64,000 nt of DNA, from assembly GCF_022967985.1 (NCBI RefSeq), contig NZ_JALJVC010000011.1, forward strand, positions 40,685-104,684. Reading direction: 5' to 3'. Origin of the DNA: Acinetobacter lwoffii. GTDB taxonomy: Bacteria; Pseudomonadota; Gammaproteobacteria; Pseudomonadales; Moraxellaceae. This document shows positions 7,528 to 16,708 of the stretch, piece by piece. Under the pieces are notes generated by a model. It searched no databases, was not told the origin of the DNA, and saw only the letters and a program-made list of their open reading frames with translations. Within the stretch, counting starts at the first letter, position 1, and each line of letters begins with the position of its first letter. The translations under genes and the position numbers were made by a program.

Positions 7528-10500
7528 TCAAGCCACTGGCGCCAACGTAAACAATACCTGCCCCGTTTTTACCGTCTGCCCTTTTTCAATGGTAATTGCA
7601 TCCACACGCATACGCTCAGGTGCAATAATTGGTATCTCAATCTTCATCGCTTCAATCACAGCTAAGGTCGCACCTTCTTCCACAATATCGCCTGACTGAC
7701 ATTCAATTTTCCAAATTGAACCTGGCATATGTGATTCCACCGCACAACCACCTTCAGGCACTTCAACACCTTCGCCATCATCCACAGCATCTAGACTTTC
7801 AGAGACATATTCCGCAAGACCTGCTTCATGCCAGCGACGGCGCTCTGCATCAAAGTTGGCTTGTTGCACCGCTTTAAATTCCGAAATAGATTCTTGGTTT
7901 TCAGTTAAGAAGTCGTTGTATTCTTTCAGATTCAATACACCATCTTCAATGCGTAATTTTAAACGCCCTGCTTTAAAGTCCTCACGCATTTGCATGAGTT
8001 CCGCTTCAGACACTTCATAAAACTTAATTTGGTCAAAGAAGCGCAGTAACCACGGCATACCTTGCTCAAAATCAGGGTTTTTACGGTAGCGTGACCACAT
8101 TTGCGAAGTACGACCAACAAACTGATAGCCACCCGGACCTTCCATACCGTAGACACACATATACGCACCGCCAATACCCACAGCATTTTCAGGTGTCCAT
8201 GTCCGTGCAGGGTTATATTTGGTGGTGACCAAACGCTGGCGCGGATCAAGTGGCGTTGCCACAGGCGCACCCAAGTACACATCGCCCAAGCCCATGACCA
8301 AATAACTGGCGTTATAGACCACATCTTTCACAGCTTGTTTGTCTTTTAAGCCATTAATACGACGGATAAATTCGATATTGTCCGGACACCACGGCGCATC
8401 AGGGCGCACGGTTTGCATATAACGTTCGGTTGCGAGTTGGGTTTGTGAATCTTCCCACGCCAATGGTAAATACACGGTACGTGATGGCACTTGCATCTCG
8501 GTCACATCAGGCAGTTGCTCTTCTGCCACTTGAAGCATACGCAATAAATCCATCTGATCGAGTTGGGTCGAATCAAAATGAATTTGCAGTGAACGAATGC
8601 CCGGTGTCAGGTCAATAATGCCTTGAATATTTTGATCTTTCACCCATTGCATCAGCGCATGAATACGGAAACGCAGGTTTAAATCTAAAACCAACTCGCC
8701 ATATTCCACCAACATATAGTTGCTACCGGCAGGACGATACACCACATCAGGCGTACCATTTTGACCTTTCAAGGTATCTAAAATGGCAGATTTTAAGGTG
8801 CTGATTTCAGGATAGAATGATTCATCAAAAGTGACTGCTTGCGTATCTTTAGCAGTTAATTGCGCATGATATTTTTCATTCAGCAATTTCGCTTGATGGT
8901 AGCTCACAGGCACAAATTTGACTTTATCGCCTGCTTTAAGCTGACCGAGTTTCCAAAGTTCCGAATTGATGACCACCGCAGGACACACGAAACCACCAAG
9001 GCTTGGGCCATCTGGACCTAAAATAATCGGCATATCACCGGTAAAATCAATCGCCCCAATGGCATAAGCATTGTCATGGATATTCGATGGATGCAGACCC
9101 GCTTCACCACCGTCCTGACGTGCCCATTCAGGTTTAGGTCCAATTAAACGGATACCAGTACGGCTTGAGTTAAAGTGAATTTCAAACTCATTCGCAAAGA
9201 AAGTATCAATGTCGTTTTTGGTAAAGAAATCAGGCGCGCCATGTGGACCATACATCACCGCAATTTCCCAAGAATTGGAGAATGTCGGGATTTGATCATC
9301 GCTTAATGCGCGAACTTCATCGGATGTAAATGCCGTGATTGGAAGCATATCGCCAATCAGTAAGTTACGCCCTGCATGACCACCGAATTGACCTAAAGTA
9401 AAAGTTGCTTGTGAGCCTAAATATTCAGGCACATTTAGACCGCCTTTAATGCCAATGTAGGTACGACAACCTGTGGCGATCTTGCCACATTTTAACACCT
9501 GACCTTTGCGTACATTGACAGTTTGCCACATTGGAACGGCTACGCCATCCAAAGTAGATGGCATATCACCACCAGCAAGCACAATTTGACTATCACAATG
9601 AAATTTTAGGCTTGGCCCTTGTAGCGTACATTCCAAACCTGCGGTATTCGGTACATTGCCTAACAATTGGTTTGCGACATTTAAAGACAGCGGATCAATC
9701 GCACCTGATGGCGGTACGCCGACATCCCAATAGCCCAAACGGCCTGTGACATCTTGCACGGCGGTTTGAATGCCTGCTTGAAGGACTTCAATCTTTTGGG
9801 TTTTCCACTCAAAGGTATTTAAGAAGCGTGTGGTTTGCGTGCCTGCTTTAAAGACCTCACCCTCAATAATGTTTTGCAGATATTCAAGATTGGTTTCAAT
9901 GCCGGCAACCGAAGTTTTAGCCAAAGTATCCGTCATGGCTTGAATGGCAGAATCACGAGAATCGCTTGTGACGATAATTTTGGCAATCATCGGGTCATAG
10001 AACGACGAGACATTGGAGCCGGTTTCTACCCAAGTTTCATTACGGGCATTGGCATCAAATTCAACGTGAGTCAAAAGTCCAGCACTTGGTTGAAAGTTTT
10101 TGATTGGATCTTCAGCATAAAGACGCACTTGAATCGAATGACCTTGAGACTCAAGTGTTGATGTAGGTGCAACCCAATCGCTACTGCCTAAAGTCACCAT
10201 CCATTCCACTAGATCGACACCAAAGACTTGCTCGGTTACACCATGCTCTACTTGTAGACGGGTATTCACTTCCAAGAAATAGAATTCTTGGGTGTCGGTA
10301 TCCATCACAAATTCAACGGTACCTGCCGAACGGTAATTCACCGATTGCATCAATTGAATCGCGACATTTTGAATATAGGCACGTTGCGTATCGTTTAAAT
10401 GTGGTGCAGGCGTTTCCTCAATCACTTTTTGGTTACGACGTTGCACCGAACAATCACGCTCGCCCAGTGCTAGAACTAAACCGTTGCCATCACCAAAGAT

Positions 10501-11148
10501 TTGCACTTCGATATGACGAGCATTTTGTACGAATTTTTCTAAGTAAAGGCCTGCATCTTTAAAGTTGGCTTGCGCTAAATAAGACACGGTTGCATAAGCT
10601 TCTTTCAGCTCCTCCGCATTCCACACCAAACGCATGCCAATACCACCACCACCTGCGGTACTTTTCAGCATCACAGGATAGCCAATACGCTCAGCCTCAA
10701 GCAGGGCTTCAGCTTCATCAGCCAATAATTGGCTACCTGGCAATAACGGTACATTGGCTTGAATTGCCAATTCACGTGCAGTGTGTTTCAGACCAAATGC
10801 TTTCATTTGCTCGGCATTTGGGCCCAAGAACACAATGCCTTGTGCTTCACAGAGATTACAGAATTCGGCATTTTCAGACAGGAATCCATAGCCCGGATGA
10901 ATCGCTTGCGCACCGGTATGTTTGGCCACTTCTAAGATTTTATCGACATTCAGATAGCTTTGGCTTGCAGGTGCATCACCAATAAAGACCGCTTCATCAG
11001 CTAAAGTCACATGCAAGGAATCACGATCTGCTTCCGAATACACCGCAACCGATTGGATGCCTAATTTTTTAAGGGTACGGATGACACGACAAGCAATTGC
11101 ACCACGGTTGGCGATGAGAACTTTATTAAACCCATATTTTAAAGTCAT
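7528..11148 (-). CDS. Guanidine (urea-type) carboxylase, biotin-dependent
   Basis: The enzyme is 1206 residues. The ATG at 11148 (MTLKYGFNKV) is preferred over 11175, which would overlap the previous gene. Domain order is biotin carboxylase (VLIANRGAIACRVIRT at the N-terminus, GGGGIGMR near 170, about residues 1-450), KipA/KipI-like carboxyltransferase halves (about 460-1000), a linker, and a biotinyl domain with Lys1169 in EAMKIE. It carboxylates its substrate using bicarbonate and ATP. It is usually called urea carboxylase. Enzymes of this type preceded by guanidine-I riboswitches and DUF1989 partners are known to prefer guanidine, making carboxyguanidine. It is the last gene of the riboswitch-controlled operon. 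The substrate rests on that context, not on active-site residues I could check. Confidence 0.85.
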   Translation of the reverse strand: MTLKYGFNKVLIANRGAIACRVIRTLKKLGIQSVAVYSEADRDSLHVTLADEAVFIGDAPASQSYLNVDKILEVAKHTGAQAIHPGYGFLSENAEFCNLCEAQGIVFLGPNAEQMKAFGLKHTARELAIQANVPLLPGSQLLADEAEALLEAERIGYPVMLKSTAGGGGIGMRLVWNAEELKEAYATVSYLAQANFKDAGLYLEKFVQNARHIEVQIFGDGNGLVLALGERDCSVQRRNQKVIEETPAPHLNDTQRAYIQNVAIQLMQSVNYRSAGTVEFVMDTDTQEFYFLEVNTRLQVEHGVTEQVFGVDLVEWMVTLGSSDWVAPTSTLESQGHSIQVRLYAEDPIKNFQPSAGLLTHVEFDANARNETWVETGSNVSSFYDPMIAKIIVTSDSRDSAIQAMTDTLAKTSVAGIETNLEYLQNIIEGEVFKAGTQTTRFLNTFEWKTQKIEVLQAGIQTAVQDVTGRLGYWDVGVPPSGAIDPLSLNVANQLLGNVPNTAGLECTLQGPSLKFHCDSQIVLAGGDMPSTLDGVAVPMWQTVNVRKGQVLKCGKIATGCRTYIGIKGGLNVPEYLGSQATFTLGQFGGHAGRNLLIGDMLPITAFTSDEVRALSDDQIPTFSNSWEIAVMYGPHGAPDFFTKNDIDTFFANEFEIHFNSSRTGIRLIGPKPEWARQDGGEAGLHPSNIHDNAYAIGAIDFTGDMPIILGPDGPSLGGFVCPAVVINSELWKLGQLKAGDKVKFVPVSYHQAKLLNEKYHAQLTAKDTQAVTFDESFYPEISTLKSAILDTLKGQNGTPDVVYRPAGSNYMLVEYGELVLDLNLRFRIHALMQWVKDQNIQGIIDLTPGIRSLQIHFDSTQLDQMDLLRMLQVAEEQLPDVTEMQVPSRTVYLPLAWEDSQTQLATERYMQTVRPDAPWCPDNIEFIRRINGLKDKQAVKDVVYNASYLVMGLGDVYLGAPVATPLDPRQRLVTTKYNPARTWTPENAVGIGGAYMCVYGMEGPGGYQFVGRTSQMWSRYRKNPDFEQGMPWLLRFFDQIKFYEVSEAELMQMREDFKAGRLKLRIEDGVLNLKEYNDFLTENQESISEFKAVQQANFDAERRRWHEAGLAEYVSESLDAVDDGEGVEVPEGGCAVESHMPGSIWKIECQSGDIVEEGATLAVIEAMKIEIPIIAPERMRVDAITIEKGQTVKTGQVLFTLAPVA

Positions 11149-11152
11149 AGTC

Positions 11153-11815
11153 TTATACCTCGCCTTCACGGACAATCAGTTGAATTTTTGTTGGGTTATA
11201 GGCATTACATGGGTTATTCAGTTGTGGGCAGTTTGAGATCAACACAATCAAATCCATCTCAGCTTTAATTTCCACATATTTGCCGGGTGCAGAAATCCCA
11301 TCATCAAATTTCAGGTGACCATCTGAAGTTACAGGTACATTCATAAAAAAATTAATATTTGGACCGATATGGCGCACATTCAGACCATGCTTTTTCGCAA
11401 TCGGATGTTGTGACAATGCAATCATGAAATTGTTACGGCAACTGTGCATTGGATATTTATCATGCGCATAACGGACTGTGTTACTTTCACATGAACATGC
11501 ACCGCCTAAAGTATCGTGGCGACCGCAGTTGTCATCATGAATACTCGCAATTTTATTGCCAAAGTTGGTATATAAAGTCGTACCTTTTTCTAGATAAATT
11601 TGACGGTTCATAGCCAAAGTATCGGTTGCGCTATAACGCTCTTCAGGGTTATGTGCGGAAATAAACAAAGTATCCACCGCTTGATTACCTTCAAGATCAA
11701 CAATACGGAAATACTGGCCTTTTTTGACTTCACACATCCATGCTTCACCGGCAGGACAAACTTCGTTAAGTACTGATTTTTCATGATTTTGTGTTGGGTT
11801 TACGAGTGCAGTCAT
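11153..11815 (-). CDS. DUF1989 carboxyguanidine deiminase subunit (urea carboxylase-associated protein 1)
   Basis: The 220-residue DUF1989 protein starts at the ATG at 11815, six bases after AAGGGGA; the ATG at 11821 touches that site. A cysteine-rich centre, NCGRHDTLGGACSCES at about 114-130 followed by HSC near 143, looks like a metal site. UAAP1/UAAP2 pairs have been shown to act together as carboxyguanidine deiminase (CgdAB), converting carboxyguanidine to allophanate and ammonia. It lies 11 bases after its partner and 4 bases before the carboxylase gene, so the three are co-translated. Which Cgd letter applies is not settled here, so no symbol is given. Confidence 0.83.
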   Translation of the reverse strand: MTALVNPTQNHEKSVLNEVCPAGEAWMCEVKKGQYFRIVDLEGNQAVDTLFISAHNPEERYSATDTLAMNRQIYLEKGTTLYTNFGNKIASIHDDNCGRHDTLGGACSCESNTVRYAHDKYPMHSCRNNFMIALSQHPIAKKHGLNVRHIGPNINFFMNVPVTSDGHLKFDDGISAPGKYVEIKAEMDLIVLISNCPQLNNPCNAYNPTKIQLIVREGEV

Positions 11816-11826
11816 GATCATTCCCC

Positions 11827-12564
11827 TTAAGCAGTTAAAGCGTAGTAGCGGTTATTATTTTGAAACGCACGCTGATTTTGCGGGCATGAGTCACGGCAGA
11901 CATCGGTGTCGCCTAAAGGCAGTGCTTTAAAGAGTGAGAGCTGAATATCGGCAGGTGCATATTCAGTAGAATTGTCTAAGGCATGTGGTGCACTGGATAA
12001 AAACACCAAACAATCCATTTCAAAACGTAGTTCAATCACCTGATCAGTATTGTCAGATACGACATAAGACAAGTTACCGTTGTCATCTGGTTGCACTTTA
12101 GAGAATAGATTTAAGGTATTACTCAGATCCGTCGCAGATAAACCAAATTTGGTCATCTCTAAAAGTAGGCTGTCTTTAGCATTGCGGTACATGTCGTTGC
12201 GGGCATCCTGGAAGGTCTTCGTGCCAAACTGTGCTCCAATTTGCGGGGCGGTACTTGGCGCACAAAAGGCATCATTCCAACCATGGTCATCTTTAACAAT
12301 CGAGATCATCGCACGACCTAAATCAGACGCCAAAATGTGCCCTGTACTTAAAAATGCGCTGTGTTGACCTTTTAAGCTGTCTGGCATGTTATAGGCTTCA
12401 AGCTTATCTTCGCTATTCACACAAAACAGTGAAACATTGGCATTTGCGCCTAAAGATTTAAGTTGTAAAACTGCGCCACGCTGGATGCGTGCTGACCAGT
12501 GGTGTCCACCCGGTAAACGTTCAGTCCAGAGGACTTGATCTTCGTGATAAGTAGTTGTGCTCAT
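11827..12564 (-). CDS. DUF1989 carboxyguanidine deiminase subunit (urea carboxylase-associated protein 2)
   Basis: The first gene of the operon encodes 245 residues from the ATG at 12564 (MSTTTYHEDQ); another in-frame ATG lies at 12570. A much longer open frame to 12678 is an artefact because it translates the riboswitch. The N-terminal ERLPGGHHWSARIQRG and the central HGWNDAFCAPS are typical of UAAP2. The second corresponds to the cysteine-rich region of UAAP1 but with fewer cysteines, consistent with a paralogous heterodimer partner. Its job is to help turn carboxyguanidine into allophanate. Expression should depend on sigma-54 and on guanidine through the leader. Confidence 0.83.
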   Translation of the reverse strand: MSTTTYHEDQVLWTERLPGGHHWSARIQRGAVLQLKSLGANANVSLFCVNSEDKLEAYNMPDSLKGQHSAFLSTGHILASDLGRAMISIVKDDHGWNDAFCAPSTAPQIGAQFGTKTFQDARNDMYRNAKDSLLLEMTKFGLSATDLSNTLNLFSKVQPDDNGNLSYVVSDNTDQVIELRFEMDCLVFLSSAPHALDNSTEYAPADIQLSLFKALPLGDTDVCRDSCPQNQRAFQNNNRYYALTA

Positions 12565-12593
12565 ATGCATCCATCCCAATCTTGTACGGTTTA

Positions 12594-12694
12594 CCTCCCG
12601 GGCTTTTATCCCTCCGTGTAGCTTGAGCTTGAAACTTAAGCCGTGAACTCTCGGTCGCAGACCTACATGAATCTTCATGTATCGGAACCCTAGA
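12594..12694 (-). promoter_or_regulatory. Guanidine-I (ykkC-type) riboswitch
   Basis: Read leftward, the leader contains the conserved ykkC blocks in order: TCTAGGGTTCCG (12694-12683), a GACCGAGAG block (about 12656-12648), ACACGGAGGGATAAAAG (about 12620-12604) and CCCGGGAGG (12602-12594). These are the sequence hallmarks of the guanidine-binding class. It begins about 14 nt after the predicted sigma-54 start and ends about 30 nt before the ATG of the DUF1989 gene. No T-run terminator is obvious after it, so control may act on translation. Confidence 0.93.
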
Positions 12695-12718
12695 TCACTT
12701 TATGATTGAGTAGATAGA

Positions 12719-12734
12719 TGCAAAGGACGTGCCA
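12719..12734 (-). promoter_or_regulatory. Sigma-54 (RpoN) promoter of the guanidine operon
   Basis: On the minus strand it reads TGGCACG (12734-12728), four bases, TTGCA (12723-12719), a full match to the consensus. The predicted start is near 12708, directly ahead of the riboswitch. Two direct GTAATAC copies at 12740-12746 and 12761-12767, 21 bases apart, lie just upstream and may bind a regulator. Confidence 0.85.
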
Positions 12735-12840
12735 AACTGGTAATACTATTTTTTATATTCGTAATACTTTTTTTTGAGATGGAACTGATCACTTCAGGTG
12801 CAAGGCTCTGAAAAAGGCATCAAGATGTACCAAAATAAAA

Positions 12841-12862
12841 AATCCCAGCTTGAACTAGGATT
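12841..12862 (-). terminator. Terminator after the LysR gene
   Basis: AATCCCAG at 12841-12848 pairs with CTAGGATT at 12855-12862 with one mismatch and a six-base loop. The leftward tail is T-rich. It separates the LysR gene from the sigma-54 promoter region. Confidence 0.5.
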
Positions 12863-12909
12863 GTAAAATCTACAGATGAGGACTTTATCAAGATATCCAA
12901 ACTGCAAAG

Positions 12910-13803
12910 TTATTTACTTAAAATCTCATGCAGCATATTACGTAACCATTGATGACTGGTTTTATGATGACAAGACATATGCCAATACTGCTTTACGGAA
13001 TAGGTCGGGAAAGCAATCGGTGCCTCAAAAATCTTGAGATTGCCACGTGATAATAAAACTTCACTCAAATAATAAGGCACGGTCGCAATCGCATCGGTTT
13101 CCTGTACCACCAGTCCTACCCCGAGATAACTTGGCAGACGCATTAGAATGTCACGCTTGAGTTCCAGATTCAGCAATTCATTTTCAATATGGTAATGCCC
13201 CATCCCGGCATCAATATCAATATGGGTTTCACGTAAATACTCTTCTGTCGTGATGCTGTCACCGGTCAGGCGCGGATGGTCTTTCGCCGCGATCACCACA
13301 TAATATTGCTCAAACAGTTTCTGCTGATAAAAGCCATTCTCCAGATTTGGCAAGAAGCCCAAAGCCAGATCAATCTCACCATTGGCCATTTGATAACTGG
13401 TTTCCGAGGTAATCGGACGCACATTCAGACGGATATGGGATGCATGCTGCTTCAGATACTGGGAAATTTTTGGCAATAACACCAGATGTGATACATCGGT
13501 CATCGCCAGTGTAAAGCGCTGCTGTGAAGTGACCTGATCAAAATTGATCGTGAAATTATTGATTGCTTCAACTTTGCTCAGTGCTTCGCTGACCAAGGGA
13601 AAGAGCTGTTTGGACAGATCCGTAGGTAGCATCTCATTGCCAATACGTAAAAATAAAGGATCACCATAATGCTGGCGAATTTTATTCAGCAGATTGCTCA
13701 CCGCTGGCTGGCTCATATCTAAATGATCGGCTGCCTGAGATACGTTTTTAAATTTATAGACATAATAAAAAATACTGAGCAATTTACAGTCAAGTTCAAA
13801 CAC
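12910..13803 (-). CDS. LysR-family transcriptional regulator
   Basis: This 297-residue protein has an N-terminal winged helix-turn-helix (SQAADHLDMSQPAVSNLLNK at about 22-41) and a LysR effector domain from about residue 90. The sequence is of the NodD/LeuO-like kind rather than the BenM kind seen later in the window. It lies upstream of the guanidine operon in the same direction, but a terminator and a separate sigma-54 promoter come between, so it is not co-transcribed with it. No divergent target gene is adjacent: the nearest rightward gene (a HAD phosphatase) starts about 290 bases away. Target and inducer cannot be stated. Confidence 0.85.
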   Translation of the reverse strand: MFELDCKLLSIFYYVYKFKNVSQAADHLDMSQPAVSNLLNKIRQHYGDPLFLRIGNEMLPTDLSKQLFPLVSEALSKVEAINNFTINFDQVTSQQRFTLAMTDVSHLVLLPKISQYLKQHASHIRLNVRPITSETSYQMANGEIDLALGFLPNLENGFYQQKLFEQYYVVIAAKDHPRLTGDSITTEEYLRETHIDIDAGMGHYHIENELLNLELKRDILMRLPSYLGVGLVVQETDAIATVPYYLSEVLLSRGNLKIFEAPIAFPTYSVKQYWHMSCHHKTSHQWLRNMLHEILSK

Positions 13804-14095
13804 AGAAATACATTTCCTTTAACTTTCTCCTCATTCGGACAGGTCTTTCATCCGCATAAGTCTATTGAGGGTCAGATTAAAATATAACACTTTGCCACTA
13901 TTTTCAGGATTAAACTCGCTGTAATTTTCCGAAAAAAATACTTTTGCCAGATGAATAAATCCATTAAAAAGTACCTCAACAAGTACCTCAACGCAAAATT
14001 TCCAGCCCGGTTTGCTCAGGTCAGTTAAACATTTAAAGCGTATGCGATATACTCAGCCCCACCGAATAAATGGTAAAAATACAGAGAAATCTTAT

Positions 14096-14818
14096 ATGTT
14101 TCAGGATAAAAAGCTGGTCTGTTTTGATCTGGATGGTACGTTGATTGATTCTGTAGGCATCTGGAATCAGGTCGATGCAGCCCTGATTGATGAGCTCTCC
14201 AACAGAAAAGTCGATTTACAAGAGATTCAGCAACAGCGCGATCTTCAACTTACCGCCTTGAGACATAGACCAGATCCTTATCTGGAATATTGTGGATTTT
14301 TAAAAGAACAATACGGTTTTGAACCAGCTAAAGAAGAAGTAAAAAATCGTCGTTATACAATTTCCCGACATTTTCTGGATCATATCGTCGAATTGAAACC
14401 TCAGGCAGACCTTCTGATTCAAGCTTTAAAACAGCAACAGATATCACTGGCTTTGACCACCACCACCAGTTTATTCAATGTACAGCGCTATCAGGATAAC
14501 AATCGAAATATTAATTCTAAAATCAGCTTTGATGAGGACTTTTCCTTGATTCTCACCCGTGAAAATGTCCAGAACATTAAACCTCATCCCGAAGTTTATC
14601 TGAATGTTTTGCAAGCCTTTAACCTTCGACCTGAGGAATGTCTAATTATTGAAGACTCTCTAGTCGGTGTAGAAGCAGCCAATCATGCGGGCATCGAGGT
14701 AGTGGCAATGTATGACCAGCACTCCGCTCATGAAATAGATTTGATCAAAGCCAAAGCAAATTATTATGTCGAAAATTTTGCTGAATTATTAAGTTCATTC
14801 AATAACAACATCCACTAA
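14096..14818 (+). CDS. HAD-superfamily hydrolase, phosphoglycolate phosphatase-like
   Basis: The product is 240 residues from the ATG at 14096 (MFQDKKLVCFD); the open frame extends 28 codons further left, but the HAD motif I would then sit abnormally far in. Motif I is DLDGTLID (nucleophile Asp and acid/base Asp), motif II the Thr-rich TTTTS near 125, motif III the Lys in NIKPHPEVYL, and motif IV IEDSLVGVEAA. An alpha-helical cap domain lies between motifs I and II, as in Gph/PGM-like phosphatases. The physiological substrate cannot be read from sequence. It appears monocistronic. Confidence 0.83.
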   Translation: MFQDKKLVCFDLDGTLIDSVGIWNQVDAALIDELSNRKVDLQEIQQQRDLQLTALRHRPDPYLEYCGFLKEQYGFEPAKEEVKNRRYTISRHFLDHIVELKPQADLLIQALKQQQISLALTTTTSLFNVQRYQDNNRNINSKISFDEDFSLILTRENVQNIKPHPEVYLNVLQAFNLRPEECLIIEDSLVGVEAANHAGIEVVAMYDQHSAHEIDLIKAKANYYVENFAELLSSFNNNIH

Positions 14819-14820
14819 AA

Positions 14821-14855
14821 AAGATGCCATGAAGCATCCTTGTTCATGACATCTT
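14821..14855 (-). terminator. Stem-loop terminator between convergent genes
   Basis: AAGATGCCATGAA (14821-14833) pairs with TTCATGACATCTT (14843-14855) with one mismatch. An A-run on the left gives a leftward T-tail, so it mainly serves the lipoprotein gene, though the HAD gene also ends here. Confidence 0.6.
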
Positions 14856-14887
14856 GAATACTATTTGTGGCTTAAAAATCTTGCTGA

Positions 14888-15238
14888 CTATTTGGCTTTT
14901 TTATAGATTGAGCCTGAACCAACCAGATTTCCGGTTTTCTCATCGATTGCAAAATCGACCATACCTGCACCTGCGTTCAACTGAAGCATGCCATTTTCGT
15001 TCACTGCAGCGGGCATTGGATTCTTTTTCTCGGTTTTACCGGTTTCCTTATCTTTGATCGTATTGGTAATCAGATAATTTTCACCATTTTTTGAAATAAC
15101 CAGAATATTTTCAAGTTTTGGATTTTCCACGGTGTTTTTCCAGTTGCCCTGATAATCTGGTGCGGGTGCTTCAGTGGTGTTACAAGCAGTTAAAAGTACT
15201 AATAATGGAATTGCTGAAAAATATTTAAGATGTTTCAA
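14888..15238 (-). CDS. Small putative lipoprotein, unknown function
   Basis: This is a 116-residue protein with a clear lipoprotein signal (MKHLKYFSAIPLLVLLTAC, lipobox LTAC, Cys19). The mature part is short, polar and probably beta-rich (YQGNWKNTVENPKLENILV, then repeated Asn/Gly/Lys turns). I recognise no family beyond a generic Acinetobacter lipoprotein. A terminator follows on the left. The intergenic stretch to the right (15239-15435) shows no gene. Confidence 0.72.
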   Translation of the reverse strand: MKHLKYFSAIPLLVLLTACNTTEAPAPDYQGNWKNTVENPKLENILVISKNGENYLITNTIKDKETGKTEKKNPMPAAVNENGMLQLNAGAGMVDFAIDEKTGNLVGSGSIYKKAK

Positions 15239-15435
15239 AACTGAGACCTTAAGTGTAACGACGCGGCCATTATAGAGAGAAGCCCTTAGGGCTGAAGCAG
15301 GTTGTTGTAGGCAAAGCGTTTCAGCAGTACTGGATCTGTTTTGCTTTCGTCATTTTTTGAAATCTGTATCCATATTTTATTCATAAACAGGAGGATTTTA
15401 ATGATATTGAATCTGATAAAGGTCAAAAAAAAATT

Positions 15436-15464
15436 CCTCAATAGACCATCCAAATCTATTGAGG
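15436..15464 (-). terminator. Terminator of the desaturase operon
   Basis: CCTCAATAGA (15436-15445) pairs perfectly with TCTATTGAGG (15455-15464) around nine bases. A run of nine A residues on the left gives a strong leftward T-tail just after the desaturase stop. Confidence 0.85.
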
Positions 15465-15499
15465 AGTACCAAAACGGTAAAATAAGTAAAGCTTAAAAA

Positions 15500-16666
15500 T
15501 TATGACAATAGTTTCGCTTTAAAGTAGTTGAATACAGATTTGGCAGCATGGGTTTTTTCAACCACCTGCTCAGTCCAGTGATTCGGTAGAGAACATTTAG
15601 CGAGACCTACCCAAACGGTAGAAAACTGCTTGATGAAACTCGCTTCGTTATAATGAATGCCATATTCTTCACAGAGCGCTTTAACTTTTGGCGCAACCTG
15701 CGCATAGCGATTGGCCGGCATATCCGGAAACAGGTGATGCTCAATTTGATGGCTCAAATTACCACTCAAAATATGCAGCCAGGTCGTCCCGCTAAAATTG
15801 CTCGAACCACGAATCTGGCGCAGATACCACTCGGCACGGGTTTCATCGTCGGTATTATCCATTTCAAAGGTTTCAGCATCTTCAGTGAAATGACCGTTAA
15901 AAATGACGGCAGAAGCCCATAGACTGCGAATCACATTGGCCACCGCATTTCCGGTAAATACCGGAATGGCATTTGGCCCGGCAATGATCGGGAAAAATAC
16001 ATAATCTTTTAACACCTGACGGCGCATTTTTTGGCGCAAAGGTGCTGCTTCTTCCCAAACTTCTTTCCAGGTCTTGGTTTTATAAGCAATCACGTCTTCC
16101 AAATGCAGGCGTTGCAGGCCAACATACCATTCGAAAAACACCATTAACTGAATGCCCAATGGAATATTGAACAGAAAGCGTGGTTCCCATTTTTGCGATT
16201 CACTAACTCGAATTAGCCCATAACCCACATCATGATCCATCCCCACAATATTGGTATAAGTATGATGAATATAGTTGTGCGTGTATTTCCAGTCATCGCC
16301 AGTTGAAATCGTATCCCAGTCATACGTCACACCGTTCAGACTCGGATCGTTCATCCAGTCGAACTGGCCATGCATGACATTGTGACCGAGTTCCATATTT
16401 TCCACGATTTTGGAAAGACCGAGCAGACCTGTCCCCGCCAGCCATACCGGTGGCAACCAGCCGGCAAACATCAGCATGCCACGTGAGGCAATTTCGCTAT
16501 AGCGGACAAAGTTGCGGATTTTATAAATATATTCGGCGTCTTTTTCCCCCAGATCATCCATGACCTCGCGGCGGATTGCATCGACTTTGGCACCGAATTC
16601 CTCAATCTGTTCCGGACTGAGAAATTGGCTTTTGCTATGTCGTTTAAAATCAATTTGCATATTCAT
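15500..16666 (-). CDS. Membrane fatty-acid (acyl) desaturase
   Basis: The 388-residue protein has the three histidine clusters of membrane di-iron desaturases: HNVMH near 112, HNYIHHTYTN near 147 and HQIEHHLFPD near 325. Hydrophobic segments lie between them, and the enzyme should act on acyl chains at the inner membrane. AAGG sits 8 bases before the ATG. The next gene upstream (16709-17731) encodes a reductase with flavin, NAD and 2Fe-2S modules that can deliver electrons; the 42-base gap implies one operon. A palindrome upstream of the reductase gene is a likely operator. Exact regiospecificity (delta-9 or other) is not determined. Confidence 0.88.
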   Translation of the reverse strand: MNMQIDFKRHSKSQFLSPEQIEEFGAKVDAIRREVMDDLGEKDAEYIYKIRNFVRYSEIASRGMLMFAGWLPPVWLAGTGLLGLSKIVENMELGHNVMHGQFDWMNDPSLNGVTYDWDTISTGDDWKYTHNYIHHTYTNIVGMDHDVGYGLIRVSESQKWEPRFLFNIPLGIQLMVFFEWYVGLQRLHLEDVIAYKTKTWKEVWEEAAPLRQKMRRQVLKDYVFFPIIAGPNAIPVFTGNAVANVIRSLWASAVIFNGHFTEDAETFEMDNTDDETRAEWYLRQIRGSSNFSGTTWLHILSGNLSHQIEHHLFPDMPANRYAQVAPKVKALCEEYGIHYNEASFIKQFSTVWVGLAKCSLPNHWTEQVVEKTHAAKSVFNYFKAKLLS

Positions 16667-16708
16667 GGGAGCACCTTCTTATAGTTTAATTAATGGCTTA
16701 TCAATGGT

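Noticed and set aside
10167..10985. Two 131-codon plus-strand frames antisense to the carboxylase
   Set aside because: They lie opposite conserved biotin-carboxylase sequence and show no family features.
7528..11148. Simple urea carboxylase assignment
   Set aside because: The guanidine-I riboswitch and the DUF1989 pair make guanidine the more likely substrate; urea would not need them.
12565..12678. N-terminal extension of the second DUF1989 protein
   Set aside because: It translates the conserved riboswitch sequence; the ATG at 12564 gives the normal family length.
12910..13803. LysR gene as part of the guanidine operon
   Set aside because: A terminator at 12841-12862 and an independent sigma-54 promoter separate them.
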